From: Pseudarthrobacter chlorophenolicus
GTDB lineage: Bacteria; Actinomycetota; Actinomycetes; Actinomycetales; Micrococcaceae
Length of the DNA stretch: 64,000 bases
Direction of reading: 5' to 3'
Assembly: GCF_000962805.1 (NCBI RefSeq)
Contig: NZ_JZTW01000008.1
Coordinates: 124,001-188,000 of the forward strand
The number at the start of each line of letters is the position of its first letter. Positions within the stretch are counted from its first letter, which is position 1. The translations under genes were made by a program, and so were the position numbers. The notes beneath the pieces were generated by a model. That model did no database searches and was not told the DNA's origin. It was given only the letters and a program-made list of their open reading frames with translations. Shown piece by piece: positions 1-8,434 of the stretch.

Positions 1-2914
1 CCACATCATCGCGGCCGTTCTGGATCCCGGCGGGGAGGATGAACTCCACGGTGTTGGCGGTGGTGGGGAAGAGCCAGCCGATCCGTTGGCTGCGCTTGTT
101 GAGGTAGACGTAGTACCACTGCCCGTAGTCGAGCCCTTCGAGGACCACCTTCTGGCCGTTCCGGTACCTGTCCAGCGTCTTCAGGTCGAACGGCGGCGTC
201 TGGCCGTCGAAGTCCTGAACCGTCAGCGCGGGTTCGGACTCCGGCTGGGCGGGCTGGAGCTCAAGCTGGATTCCGCCGCCGCTCACGGAAGCGGTGGCAC
301 GCCTGGTGCCGTTGTCCCCGGTGGCGCTGAAACTTACTGCGTCCAGCTTCCCGGCGGTGATGTCCGCCGCCGTCAGCACGTAGTCCCGGGTGGCCGTCAC
401 TGTGCTGCCGGCCGCCAGGGAGGGTTCGCTGATGCCCGCGGCCGGTGCAGCCACCCCGGTCAGCGGAACGTTGCCTGCATTGCCCAGGGTGTACGTGTAC
501 GTCACGGTGTCGCCTGCGGAGGCGTACCGGTCGCCGTCTTTGTCGGTCCATTCAGCTGCGATGGTGCCGTCCAGGCTGGCGTCGCGCACCTTGAGGTCCA
601 CTTCTCCGCCGTTGACTGCGTAGGTCCGGGTGCTCTGGCCGGCGGCGCTGACGTCCCAGCTGGTTTCCGGGGAGAAGAAGCCCTGGGCTGCTTCATCCGC
701 GGTGATAGTGTGCCGCGGCGTGGCGCAGGTGTAGGACTGGCCGGCGGGCAGGACGCTGTACCGGCAGTTGCCGGGACCGTCCGGCACGAACGGGCTGAAG
801 TTCCCCGCTGCAGGCACCACCTTCTCCACGAGGGGGCTGGTGTTGGTGACATCGAACTTATAGGGGAAGGCCTCCCCCGCCGAGTAGGGCTGCGCGGCCA
901 GGTCCCGGCCGGCGTCGTTACGGCTGCCTGTGATGGTGGCGGAAACCAGGCCGTCGCGCAGGGCCACTGCCGCTCCGGTGAACACCACCGTCTTGGTGAG
1001 TGACGGCGTCGCGCTGGCCGTGATGCCAAAGGTGGCCCGCGGCACGAAGTAGCCGCGGGCAATGTCCTCGGCCGTCACAGTGTGCCGGGCCGTGGTGCAG
1101 GTATAGCTGGCACCGGCGGCCAGGTTGTTGTACCGGCAGTTGGGGCTGCTTGGTGCCCCGGGGGCCGGCGGGAGGAAGCCGGCGTCGAACGTACCGGACA
1201 GCGGCACCGAGTTTGCGTTGACGTTGGCCGTGCTCTTGACATTGAACGTGTAGCTGACAACGTCGCCGGCCTTGTAGGGACTTGCGGCGACGTCACGGTC
1301 CGGCGCGGCTCCGGTGATGGTGAGGCCCACCTGGGGTGCCACGGGGACGGTGGCCGTGAAGGTGGCCTGCGAAACCCGGCCGTCCGCCGTCGTGAACGCT
1401 GCGTTGAGGTTCTGCGGACCGCTGGCGTTGGCCGGCGCGGTGAGGTCCACGGTCACGGTGGCGGAGGCGCCGGGTGCGACGTCGGGCACGGGCACCGTGG
1501 TGGCGGACCAGCCGCTCGGCGTGTAGACGGTGGCGGTGGCACCGGAAAGCGTGGCGGCTTCCTGGTTGGTGACCGTGACGGCCACCTGCTTGGTGGCACC
1601 GGGTGCGGTGGTGACGGCAGGCACCGACAGCGGTGCGCAGGCGTAGTTCAGCCACGCGTCGTCGAAGGCGGCGAACGGCATGTTGTCCGTGTAGTTGCCC
1701 TCGTACAGGACGCCGAACCGGCCCTCGTCCAGCCGGGTGACGGTGGAGTAGGCGGAGAAGCCGGGGCGGATGGTGCGCACTCCCGGCCAGGTGGCGCCGT
1801 CGTCGCAGGACACGCGGGCCGAGACGTTCTCTCGCCCCGTCTTGGAGTTGGCGTTGGTGAAAATCAGCTTCTTCGCATCGGCCGTGCCCTGCGCGGCGTT
1901 GGGAAACATCCGGGCGATGGCGCCGTTGTTGGCCGGGTCCGGCAGTTCGGTGTCCTGCGTGACCGGGCCGTAGGTGGCGCCGCCGTCGGTGGAGACGGCC
2001 ACTTTGCGGTAGCCCTGGTTGGCATTGTCCCGGGAGTTGAGCAGCACGCGCCCGTCCGAGAGCTCCACGGTCTTGTTCTCGTCCATCCGGTCGCCCACGT
2101 TGGCGCCCTTTTTCCATGTGGCGCCGTGGTCGTCGGAGTAGACACTGTAGGCCTGGATCCTGTTGCTGCCGTCCGCTTGCCGGATGTCTCCGGCGTACTG
2201 CTGGATGAGGCGGCCCTTGTGCGGGCCGTATTTGAGCTGGATGCCTTCGCCGGAGGAAGCGAAGTTGGAGCGGACATCGCCGGCGGCCGGGCTGGTCTTG
2301 CTGGTGCCCGGCTTGGTGACGTCAGTGATGAGGCGCGGCTGGCTCCAAGTGAGGCCGCCGTCGGAGGACTCAATCACTGCGGAGGAGATGACGTTCCTGT
2401 CCGCGTCATCGTTGCCGAACTGGCTGCCGCCGAACCCTTGGTCCTTGGCGTACACAAAGAACGCGAAGACCTTCCCGGCCTCGGCGTCGTAAACGTAGGA
2501 AGGGTCGCTGTAACCGTATTTCGGGCCGGAGGCGTCGCCCACGTGCCCGGCGGCGATGACCTGCACGGGGCCCCAGGTCCGGCCGCCGTCGGTGCTGCGG
2601 CGCTGCACGATGGAGTTGGGGTTGGGGGCGTCGGCGGAGCTGCCCGGCCTGCCATCCCAGGCGGCGAGGACCACACCGTTGCCCAGGTAGGACAGGGCGG
2701 GGATCCGGTAGAAGAAGTTGCTGGCGGTCCGGTCCGCAGCCAGGTTGGTTTCCTGGAAGGAGCCGGGAGGCGCTGTGGGGCTGGTGGACGGGATGGGTGC
2801 CGCCTGTGCCGGCAGCCCTGATCCGGCGAGCAGGGCCACGGCGAGGGCCCCTATGCCCGCAGCCTGCCCCATCGATCTTTTCCTGGTTCTTTTGGTGGTA
2901 GTTCGCAAACCCAT
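1..2914 (-). CDS. Secreted modular sialidase (GH33), C-terminus beyond window
   Basis: Exo-sialidase releasing terminal sialic acids outside the cell. About 971 codons are visible and the frame is still open at base 1. Residues 1-39 form a Sec signal (basic RTTTKRTRKR, hydrophobic core, AQAA cleavage). The catalytic propeller (about 60-430) shows YRIPAL at 69-74 with the first substrate Arg, the WDGRP loop, Asp boxes STDGGRTW, SSDGGLTW, YSDDHGATW and STDGGATY, the ENKTVEL Glu, FSAYSTVTR with the likely Tyr nucleophile, and LYEG. A NEW3-like domain and three DUF11/CARDB-like beta repeats follow (each with a CRYN/CRYS...YTC motif or its equivalent). ATG at 2914 is preferred over ATG at 2872, which has the better Shine-Dalgarno (AGGA), because it keeps the basic n-region. 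Divergent from the second sialidase, with two shared operators between them. Confidence 0.93.
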   Translation of the reverse strand, partial: MGLRTTTKRTRKRSMGQAAGIGALAVALLAGSGLPAQAAPIPSTSPTAPPGSFQETNLAADRTASNFFYRIPALSYLGNGVVLAAWDGRPGSSADAPNPNSIVQRRSTDGGRTWGPVQVIAAGHVGDASGPKYGYSDPSYVYDAEAGKVFAFFVYAKDQGFGGSQFGNDDADRNVISSAVIESSDGGLTWSQPRLITDVTKPGTSKTSPAAGDVRSNFASSGEGIQLKYGPHKGRLIQQYAGDIRQADGSNRIQAYSVYSDDHGATWKKGANVGDRMDENKTVELSDGRVLLNSRDNANQGYRKVAVSTDGGATYGPVTQDTELPDPANNGAIARMFPNAAQGTADAKKLIFTNANSKTGRENVSARVSCDDGATWPGVRTIRPGFSAYSTVTRLDEGRFGVLYEGNYTDNMPFAAFDDAWLNYACAPLSVPAVTTAPGATKQVAVTVTNQEAATLSGATATVYTPSGWSATTVPVPDVAPGASATVTVDLTAPANASGPQNLNAAFTTADGRVSQATFTATVPVAPQVGLTITGAAPDRDVAASPYKAGDVVSYTFNVKSTANVNANSVPLSGTFDAGFLPPAPGAPSSPNCRYNNLAAGASYTCTTARHTVTAEDIARGYFVPRATFGITASATPSLTKTVVFTGAAVALRDGLVSATITGSRNDAGRDLAAQPYSAGEAFPYKFDVTNTSPLVEKVVPAAGNFSPFVPDGPGNCRYSVLPAGQSYTCATPRHTITADEAAQGFFSPETSWDVSAAGQSTRTYAVNGGEVDLKVRDASLDGTIAAEWTDKDGDRYASAGDTVTYTYTLGNAGNVPLTGVAAPAAGISEPSLAAGSTVTATRDYVLTAADITAGKLDAVSFSATGDNGTRRATASVSGGGIQLELQPAQPESEPALTVQDFDGQTPPFDLKTLDRYRNGQKVVLEGLDYGQWYYVYLNKRSQRIGWLFPTTANTVEFILPAGIQNGRDDV

Positions 2915-2995
2915 GTCCCTTTCTGGACGCCGCGCTGCGGCTCGAATGGAGGTAACAACGCCGCAGTGCCGAAGCTAAGTGTGATTCCTGCTACA

Positions 2996-3007
2996 TACGA
3001 CGTCCTA
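2996..3007. promoter_or_regulatory. Operator A of proposed nan regulon (TACGACGTCCTA)
   Basis: Near-perfect 12-bp palindrome TACGACGTCCTA centred at 3001/3002 in the divergent sialidase promoter region. It matches the other three sites at 3048, 5768 and 25047 (consensus TAGGACGTCCTA). That size and symmetry fit FadR-type GntR regulators. Its assignment to the GntR protein at 24257-24988 is inferred. Confidence 0.65.
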
Positions 3008-3036
3008 CCACCTTAGGCAGCGAGGGACGGGAAAGC

Positions 3037-3049
3037 TAGACTCAACATG
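3037..3049 (+). promoter_or_regulatory. Probable -10 element of a leaderless transcript
   Basis: TAGACT at 3037-3042 fits the actinobacterial -10 consensus TANNNT and ends 6 nt before the GTG at 3049. The same TAG is an in-frame stop, so no start lies upstream, and no Shine-Dalgarno precedes the GTG. Transcription from about 3047-3049 would give a leaderless mRNA. The -35 is poor. Confidence 0.5.
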
Positions 3050-3059
3050 TGACGTCCTA
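3048..3059. promoter_or_regulatory. Operator B of proposed nan regulon (TGTGACGTCCTA)
   Basis: Imperfect palindrome TGTGACGTCCTA centred at 3053/3054, lying on the start codon and probable transcription start of the second sialidase. It is 52 bp centre-to-centre from operator A, close to five helical turns, which would put both on one face of the DNA. Confidence 0.6.
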
Positions 3060-4779
3060 TCTCCTAGACTCTGACCCTTCTCCTTCGGCTGCAGAGGTTC
3101 CCGTCGCAGTCCCCGAAGCCGAGCACGTCCTCGCCGTCCGGGGCCGCGGGGGTTACCGCCAGTACCGGATTCCGGCGCTCGCGGTCACCGCACACGGCAC
3201 AGTCCTGGCCGCCTACGACGGCAGGCCGAACCTCGATGACCTGCCCAGCCCCATCGATCTGCTGATACGGCGCAGCACCGATAGCGGGCAGACCTGGAGC
3301 GGACAGGAGGTAGTGCGGAGCGGCGCAGGCCTGGAGGGGTTCGGCGATCCGAGCCTGCTGGTAGACGCCGCAACAGGCCGCATCTTCCTCTTTCATGCGG
3401 CCGGAACCCGCGCAGGATTCTTCGAGTCAGCCACCGGCATGGCGCCGGATGACCCCGCCATCCAGCACACCGACCTCAGCTGGTCCGACGACGACGGCGT
3501 CACTTGGCAGCACCGGCGCCTCACCGCGGAACTGAAGGGCAGCTCCCCCGCCGGCCGGAACGTCACCGGCATCTTCGCCGCGGCCGGCCAGGGCATCCAG
3601 ATCCATGCCGGACCCTTCACCGGCCGGCTGGTGCAGCAGTTCGTCCTCCTGTGCGGAGGCGACATCATGGCCGCCTCCGCCTATAGCGATGACCACGGCG
3701 ACAGCTGGAAGCTCGGGGAATTCATCAGCGCCGGAACCCACGGCGCGGCGCCCAATGAGAACAAGGTGGTTGCCCTGGACGACGGCCGGCTGCTGCTCCA
3801 CACCCGGGCTACCCCGCACCGGCTGGCCGCCACCTCCACCGACGGCAGCCACAGCTGGAGCCCGCTGGCACCCGTCGAGGACCTCCCCGATCCCAGCGAC
3901 AACGGTTCGCTGGCCCGCTTCGACGGACTCCCGTCCGTCACGGATTATGCCGGCGCGGCGACTGACCGGTGGCTGCTGGCCACGAACAACCGGGACACCA
4001 CGCTGCGCCGCAACACCGTCCTAAGCCTCTCGCCGGACAACGGCAGCACCTGGCCCGCCGGACTGGTGCTCTGCGCGGGAAGCTCGGCGTACTCCACGGC
4101 CACACGGCTGCCGGACGGGAACATCGGCGTCCTGTACGAACGCCAGGGCTACCGGGAAATCGTCTTCGCCGCCATTCCTTCCCGGCAGTTGACGGACCAG
4201 CTGGCAGCGCCTCCGCACAGCCGGCCCTCCAGCCTGGAACCGGCCGCCGGGTTCACCTTCGACATGGAACTGCGGTCCATCACACCGGGCCTCCCGGAGG
4301 TATGGCGGAACGCCGGCGAGTTCCACGTCATGACGGACGGCGGCGGCGACTGGGGCCCGGCTTCAAAGGAAATCGGGCAGGGCTACTCCGCCGGTCAGGC
4401 CCAGGTGCTGGGCACCCGCGAGGCACAGGACCTCAACTACGGCCCCATCATCCCCGGCTACAAGGCAGGCGACATCCTCGCGTTCACGGGCAGGGCACGG
4501 AACGACGGCGGCGCGACAGTTACAGGGGTCACGCTCGCCGGGCCGGGGGCAGAGGCTTTCCCGTCCCGCGACCTCCTGCCAGGGGAAGCGGCCCTGTACT
4601 TCACGCCGTCGTACACCCTGACGGCGGAGGACGTGGAGCAGGAAGCCGTAGACATCACCTTCACCGTGGAAGGAAGCACCGGGGAGACGGCGTGGCAAAT
4701 GTCCAGGATCTTCCGGTTCACCACAGCCACAGGGGATGTCAGCGTGGAAGACGTTCCCCCGGTCAGCTCCCCTCGATAA
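3049..4779 (+). CDS. Sialidase (GH33) without signal peptide
   Basis: A 576-residue exo-sialidase. YRIPAL (about residue 39) and AYDGRP supply the Arg-triad loop. FGDPSLL, Asp boxes RSTDSGQTW and YSDDHGDSW, NENKVVAL, SSAYSTATRL and LYERQGY cover the rest of the active site. After the propeller (about 30-375) a DUF11-like beta domain occupies about 390-570. There is no signal peptide or membrane helix, so it probably acts in the cytoplasm on imported sialosides, unlike its secreted neighbour. The GTG start is forced by an in-frame stop at 3037 and has no Shine-Dalgarno, so it is probably leaderless. The 3' end overlaps the convergent DUF4862 gene by 17 bp. Confidence 0.92.
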   Translation: MTSYLLDSDPSPSAAEVPVAVPEAEHVLAVRGRGGYRQYRIPALAVTAHGTVLAAYDGRPNLDDLPSPIDLLIRRSTDSGQTWSGQEVVRSGAGLEGFGDPSLLVDAATGRIFLFHAAGTRAGFFESATGMAPDDPAIQHTDLSWSDDDGVTWQHRRLTAELKGSSPAGRNVTGIFAAAGQGIQIHAGPFTGRLVQQFVLLCGGDIMAASAYSDDHGDSWKLGEFISAGTHGAAPNENKVVALDDGRLLLHTRATPHRLAATSTDGSHSWSPLAPVEDLPDPSDNGSLARFDGLPSVTDYAGAATDRWLLATNNRDTTLRRNTVLSLSPDNGSTWPAGLVLCAGSSAYSTATRLPDGNIGVLYERQGYREIVFAAIPSRQLTDQLAAPPHSRPSSLEPAAGFTFDMELRSITPGLPEVWRNAGEFHVMTDGGGDWGPASKEIGQGYSAGQAQVLGTREAQDLNYGPIIPGYKAGDILAFTGRARNDGGATVTGVTLAGPGAEAFPSRDLLPGEAALYFTPSYTLTAEDVEQEAVDITFTVEGSTGETAWQMSRIFRFTTATGDVSVEDVPPVSSPR

Positions 4780-5659
4780 GGTCGCACATCTGCCGCAGGC
4801 GGTCGACACGGTCCTGCGCCGTCAGCCCCTCCCGCGGCAGGCCAACCTTAAAGCCGATGAACGGCGCGGCGCCGGCAGCTGCCAGGCACCGCTGGATCTC
4901 GGCGCGGTTGAGCAGGGAGCTTGGCGGCGCACCATCCACCTCCACGGGCGGAAGGTGCGCGTCGATCCAGGGGTAGCCGAATTCCGTGGTGTCCGGTGAG
5001 CAGCCTGAGAACATGACGCCTGCCAGGACGCCCGCCTCCCGGGCCAGTGCGATGTGTTCGGCGGCAGTGTCCGGGTTGCGGGTTTCGATAACGGACCGGG
5101 CCCAGTTGACCACGACGCCTACCTGGCCAGCCGCCTGTTCCCGGAGTGGGCGGATCACATCCACCTCATCAGCAAATGCCAGGAAGCCCTTCTCAGGCGT
5201 GCCCCCGGGCCGTGGCGCATCGCAGTGTTCCACCAGCACCCGGGTGGTTGCCCAGTCCCACTCGAGAATTTCGCTCAGCGATGCCCCGAACATGGCCGCA
5301 TTGGCGCCGGGATAAGGCGCTGAATGCAGTTCCACGGCTTCCACCTGCCGCCCGTCGTCCTTGAGGCTGAGCACGTAGGCATGGAGGCTGGCCACGAATT
5401 CGAGGGCTTCCTTCCGGCCGCCGGCGTCCGTGGAGGCCAGCCCGAACGCCGCCGATGCGTTTAGCCGCTGCATGGTGCCCGGTATTGAGGTCACGACGGC
5501 GGACCAATCCGCGGGTGCCCCTGCAGGCCAGGGGCTGCCGCCGTGCGGCCCGTACGGAAGTTCCAGTCCCCGTACGGCCGGGACGGTTGCGAGCCCGCGG
5601 TAGAACTCCTGTTGCGAAGCGGCGGGCTGGGCCGGATAGGCGCCGACGATGAGGGACAT
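4763..5659 (-). CDS. DUF4862 family TIM-barrel-like protein
   Basis: A 298-residue soluble protein that I recognise as DUF4862. Its strand-helix rhythm and the phrases GLELPYGP, VEHCDAP and IGFKVGLPREG suggest a xylose-isomerase-like TIM barrel. Catalytic function is unknown. The start is ATG at 5659, because GGAG sits 7 nt upstream; upstream codons in the same frame are low-quality sequence. It is divergent from the importer and shares the operator at 5768 with it, so it is expected to be co-regulated with sialic acid genes. A role as sugar isomerase, epimerase or esterase for modified sialic acids is only a guess. Confidence 0.75.
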   Translation of the reverse strand: MSLIVGAYPAQPAASQQEFYRGLATVPAVRGLELPYGPHGGSPWPAGAPADWSAVVTSIPGTMQRLNASAAFGLASTDAGGRKEALEFVASLHAYVLSLKDDGRQVEAVELHSAPYPGANAAMFGASLSEILEWDWATTRVLVEHCDAPRPGGTPEKGFLAFADEVDVIRPLREQAAGQVGVVVNWARSVIETRNPDTAAEHIALAREAGVLAGVMFSGCSPDTTEFGYPWIDAHLPPVEVDGAPPSSLLNRAEIQRCLAAAGAAPFIGFKVGLPREGLTAQDRVDRLRQMCDLIEGS

Positions 5660-5767
5660 TTTCGAACTCCGTTGCGTGGAAGCGGTTTGTTTGCAGGGCG
5701 GTCCGGTGCACGTGAGCCGTCGCACTTGACGGGTGGCTGTGATCGCCCTTACAGTCATTCTACGAGC

Positions 5768-5779
5768 TAGGACATCCTA
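5768..5779. promoter_or_regulatory. Operator C of proposed nan regulon (TAGGACATCCTA)
   Basis: Palindrome TAGGACATCCTA in the 153-bp divergent region between the DUF4862 gene and the importer operon. On the minus strand TAGAAT (5762-5757) lies just downstream and is a good -10 for the DUF4862 gene. A repressor bound here could control both directions. Confidence 0.65.
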
Positions 5780-5812
5780 CATCCGATAAACATCTTTTGA
5801 ATGGTGAGGCAC

Positions 5813-7453
5813 ATGAACAACATCAAGAACCTGCCGCTGGTCAATGACGCCAGCCGCCGGAACTTCCTGAAGCTCGGCGGGGCCATGGGCCTGGCCGCAG
5901 CCTTCGCCACCTCCCTGTCCGCCTGCGGCGGCCCTGCCGCGACCACCACGGGCGCCACGGAGAACACCTCACCCGTGAACAAGGACCTCACCATTGAGGC
6001 TGGCATCTCCTACGCGCTGTCCACCGGGTTCGACCCCATCTCCTCCTCCGGTGCCACCCCCATGGCGGCCAACCTGCACGTGTTCGAGGGCCTCATCGAA
6101 CTGCACCCGGCCACCCGCGAGCCGTACAACGCCCTGGCTGCCGCGGACCCCAAGAAGGTCAGCGACACCCAGTACCAGGTCACCATCCGGGACGGCGCCG
6201 TCTTCCACGACGGTACGCCGGTCACCGCCGAGGACGTGGTGTTCTCCTTCACCCGCGTGATGGACCCGGCCAACAAGTCGCTGTTCTCGCAGTTCATCCC
6301 GTTCATCCAGGAGGTCAAGGCCCTCGACGCCAAGACCGTGGAGTTCACGCTCAAGTACGCGTTCCCCGGCTTCGGCCCGCGCATCTCCGTAGTGAAGGTG
6401 GTGCCCAAGGCGCTGACCAACTTCCCGTTCGGTTCCGATCAGCTGAAGTCCTTCGACGCGAAGCCCGTAGGAACCGGCCCCTACAAGCTCATCTCCGCCG
6501 TCAAGGACGACAAGATCGTCTTCGAAGCCAACCAGGCCTACAACGGCCCCATGCCGGCACTGGCCAAGGGCATGACCTGGCTGTTGCTCTCCGATGCCGC
6601 CGCCCGCGTCACCGCCATGCAGTCAGGCCGCGTCCAGGCCATCGAGGACGTCCCCTACCTGGACATGGAGGGACTGAAGTCTGCAGCCACGGTTGAGTCC
6701 GTGCAGTCCTTCGGCCTGCTGTTCATGATGTTCAACTGCAACGCCGCACCCTTCAACAACAAGAAAGTCCGCCAAGCCCTCCACTACGGCCTGGACAAGG
6801 ACTCCATCATCAAGAAGGCCCTGTTCGGCAACGCCAAGCCGGCCAGCTCCTACTTCCAGGAAGGCCACCCGGACTACGTCAAGGCCAAGAACGTCTATGG
6901 CTACGACGCCAAGAAGGCCGAGGACCTCCTCAAGGAAGCCGGCGTCACCAGCCTGGAGTTCGAGCTGCTCACTACGGACACCGCCTGGGTCAAGGACGTG
7001 GCACCGCTAATGCTCGAATCCTGGAACAAGATCCCGGGCGTCAAGGTCACCCTCAAGAACCTTCAGTCCGGTGCGCTGTACACGGACCGCGTGGCCAAGG
7101 GCGACTACAAGGTGGTTGCCGCACCGGGCGATCCCTCGGTGTTCGGCAACGACGCGGACCTGCTGCTGAGCTGGTTCTATGCCGGTGACACCTGGATGAA
7201 GAACCGCGCCTTCTGGGCCGACACCCCGGAACGTGCGCAGCTGGTTGACCTGATGTCCAAGGCCGGCCGCGCCGCCAAGGAAGATGCCAAGAAGCTGACC
7301 GGCGAGATCGTGGACCTGGTGTCAGAGGAAGTCCCGCTGTACCCGCTGTTCCACCGCCAGCTCCCCAGCGCCTGGGATTCCAAGAAACTCAGCGGCTTCA
7401 AACCCCTTCCCACCACCGGAGTGTCCTTCGTTGGTGTGGGCCGCACCGCCTAG
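5813..7453 (+). CDS. ABC importer substrate-binding lipoprotein (SBP family 5), probable sialic acid uptake
   Basis: A 546-residue solute-binding protein of the peptide/nickel (DppA/OppA) family, tethered outside the membrane. A Tat motif SRRNFLK (RR at 15-16), hydrophobic stretch and lipobox LSAC (Cys38) show a Tat-exported lipoprotein. The body contains the family signature region ending [15 protein letters not shown] and the C-terminal [16 protein letters not shown]. The start is ATG at 5813 with GAGG just upstream; the ATG at 5801 has no Shine-Dalgarno. It heads an operon-like array through nanA and resembles SatA of the Sat-type sialic acid ABC importers. Substrate is inferred from context; a peptide or sialoside cannot be excluded. 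Confidence 0.88.
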   Translation: MNNIKNLPLVNDASRRNFLKLGGAMGLAAAFATSLSACGGPAATTTGATENTSPVNKDLTIEAGISYALSTGFDPISSSGATPMAANLHVFEGLIELHPATREPYNALAAADPKKVSDTQYQVTIRDGAVFHDGTPVTAEDVVFSFTRVMDPANKSLFSQFIPFIQEVKALDAKTVEFTLKYAFPGFGPRISVVKVVPKALTNFPFGSDQLKSFDAKPVGTGPYKLISAVKDDKIVFEANQAYNGPMPALAKGMTWLLLSDAAARVTAMQSGRVQAIEDVPYLDMEGLKSAATVESVQSFGLLFMMFNCNAAPFNNKKVRQALHYGLDKDSIIKKALFGNAKPASSYFQEGHPDYVKAKNVYGYDAKKAEDLLKEAGVTSLEFELLTTDTAWVKDVAPLMLESWNKIPGVKVTLKNLQSGALYTDRVAKGDYKVVAAPGDPSVFGNDADLLLSWFYAGDTWMKNRAFWADTPERAQLVDLMSKAGRAAKEDAKKLTGEIVDLVSEEVPLYPLFHRQLPSAWDSKKLSGFKPLPTTGVSFVGVGRTA

Positions 7454-7474
7454 CCCTACCCACCGGAGACTACA

Positions 7475-8431
7475 TTGAGCACCATATTGCGACTGCTGGG
7501 CCGACGGCTCGCAGCCCTGCCGCTGATGGTCCTGGGCATCACCCTGCTGGTGTTCCTGGTCCTGCAGGCAGCGCCCGGAGACCAGGCAAGCAGCGCCCTG
7601 GGCGAAGGCGCCAGCGAGGAAGCCAAGGAACAGTACCGCCAGGCGAACGGCCTGAACGATCCGCTGCTGCTGCAGTATGTGCGGTTCCTGGGCAAGCTCC
7701 TGCAGCTCGACCTGGGCGTCACCACGCCGCCGGCCAAGTCTGTAGCGAGCATGATCGGCTCGGCGTTCCCCCTGACGCTGCAGCTGACCTTCCTGGGCGT
7801 CATCATCGCCATCGTGGTCTCCCTGGTCTTCGGCATCATCGGCGCCCTGTACCGGGACAAGTGGCAGGACCAGCTGGTCCGGGTCTTCTCCATCGCCGCG
7901 GTGGCAACGCCGTCGTTCTGGCTGGGCATCCTGCTGATCCAGTGGTTCGCCCTGGGTCCGGCAGCGATGTTTCCGTCCGGCGGCATTGCCACCCCGGAGT
8001 CCGGGTTTGGCGGCTGGCTCAACTCGATGGCGCTGCCCGCCCTGGCCTTGGGCATCCCGGTCTCAGCGTCCCTCATCCGGGTGGTCCGCACCTCCATGGT
8101 GGAGGAACTGGACCGGGACTATGTCCGCACGGCCATCGGCAACGGCGTCCCCTACCGCGAAGTGGTCTCCAAGAACGTGCTCCGCAACGCACTCGTCACT
8201 CCGGTGACCGTGCTGGGACTCCGGATCGGCTACCTGCTGGGTGGCGCCGTCGTGATTGAGATGATCTTTGCCCTGCCCGGCATGGGCCAGCTGATCCTCA
8301 ACGGCATCACCAACCTGGACGTGAACCTGGTCCAGGGCGTGGTGCTCACCATCTCCGTCACTTTCGTCCTGGTGAACATCGCCGTGGACCTGCTCTACCT
8401 GCTCATCAACCCCCGAATCAGGACCGTGTGA
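7475..8431 (+). CDS. ABC importer permease, DppB type
   Basis: A 318-residue inner-membrane permease with the DppB/OppB layout: N-terminal helix (LPLMVLGITLLVFLVLQ), large extracytoplasmic loop, then five helices. The EAA cytoplasmic loop for ATPase contact is at DYVRTAIGNGVPYREVVSKN. The start is TTG, supported by GGAG 6 nt upstream. It begins 22 nt after the binding protein and ends 3 nt before the next gene. It is probably half of the sialic acid channel, pairing with the permease half of the following fusion protein. Confidence 0.9.
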   Translation: MSTILRLLGRRLAALPLMVLGITLLVFLVLQAAPGDQASSALGEGASEEAKEQYRQANGLNDPLLLQYVRFLGKLLQLDLGVTTPPAKSVASMIGSAFPLTLQLTFLGVIIAIVVSLVFGIIGALYRDKWQDQLVRVFSIAAVATPSFWLGILLIQWFALGPAAMFPSGGIATPESGFGGWLNSMALPALALGIPVSASLIRVVRTSMVEELDRDYVRTAIGNGVPYREVVSKNVLRNALVTPVTVLGLRIGYLLGGAVVIEMIFALPGMGQLILNGITNLDVNLVQGVVLTISVTFVLVNIAVDLLYLLINPRIRTV

Positions 8432-8434
8432 CCC

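Noticed and set aside
1082..2821. Long plus-strand open frame of 579 codons opposite the secreted sialidase
   Set aside because: Its Gly/Val/Arg-rich translation has no family, and the opposite strand carries a complete sialidase with signal peptide. High GC makes such shadow frames common.
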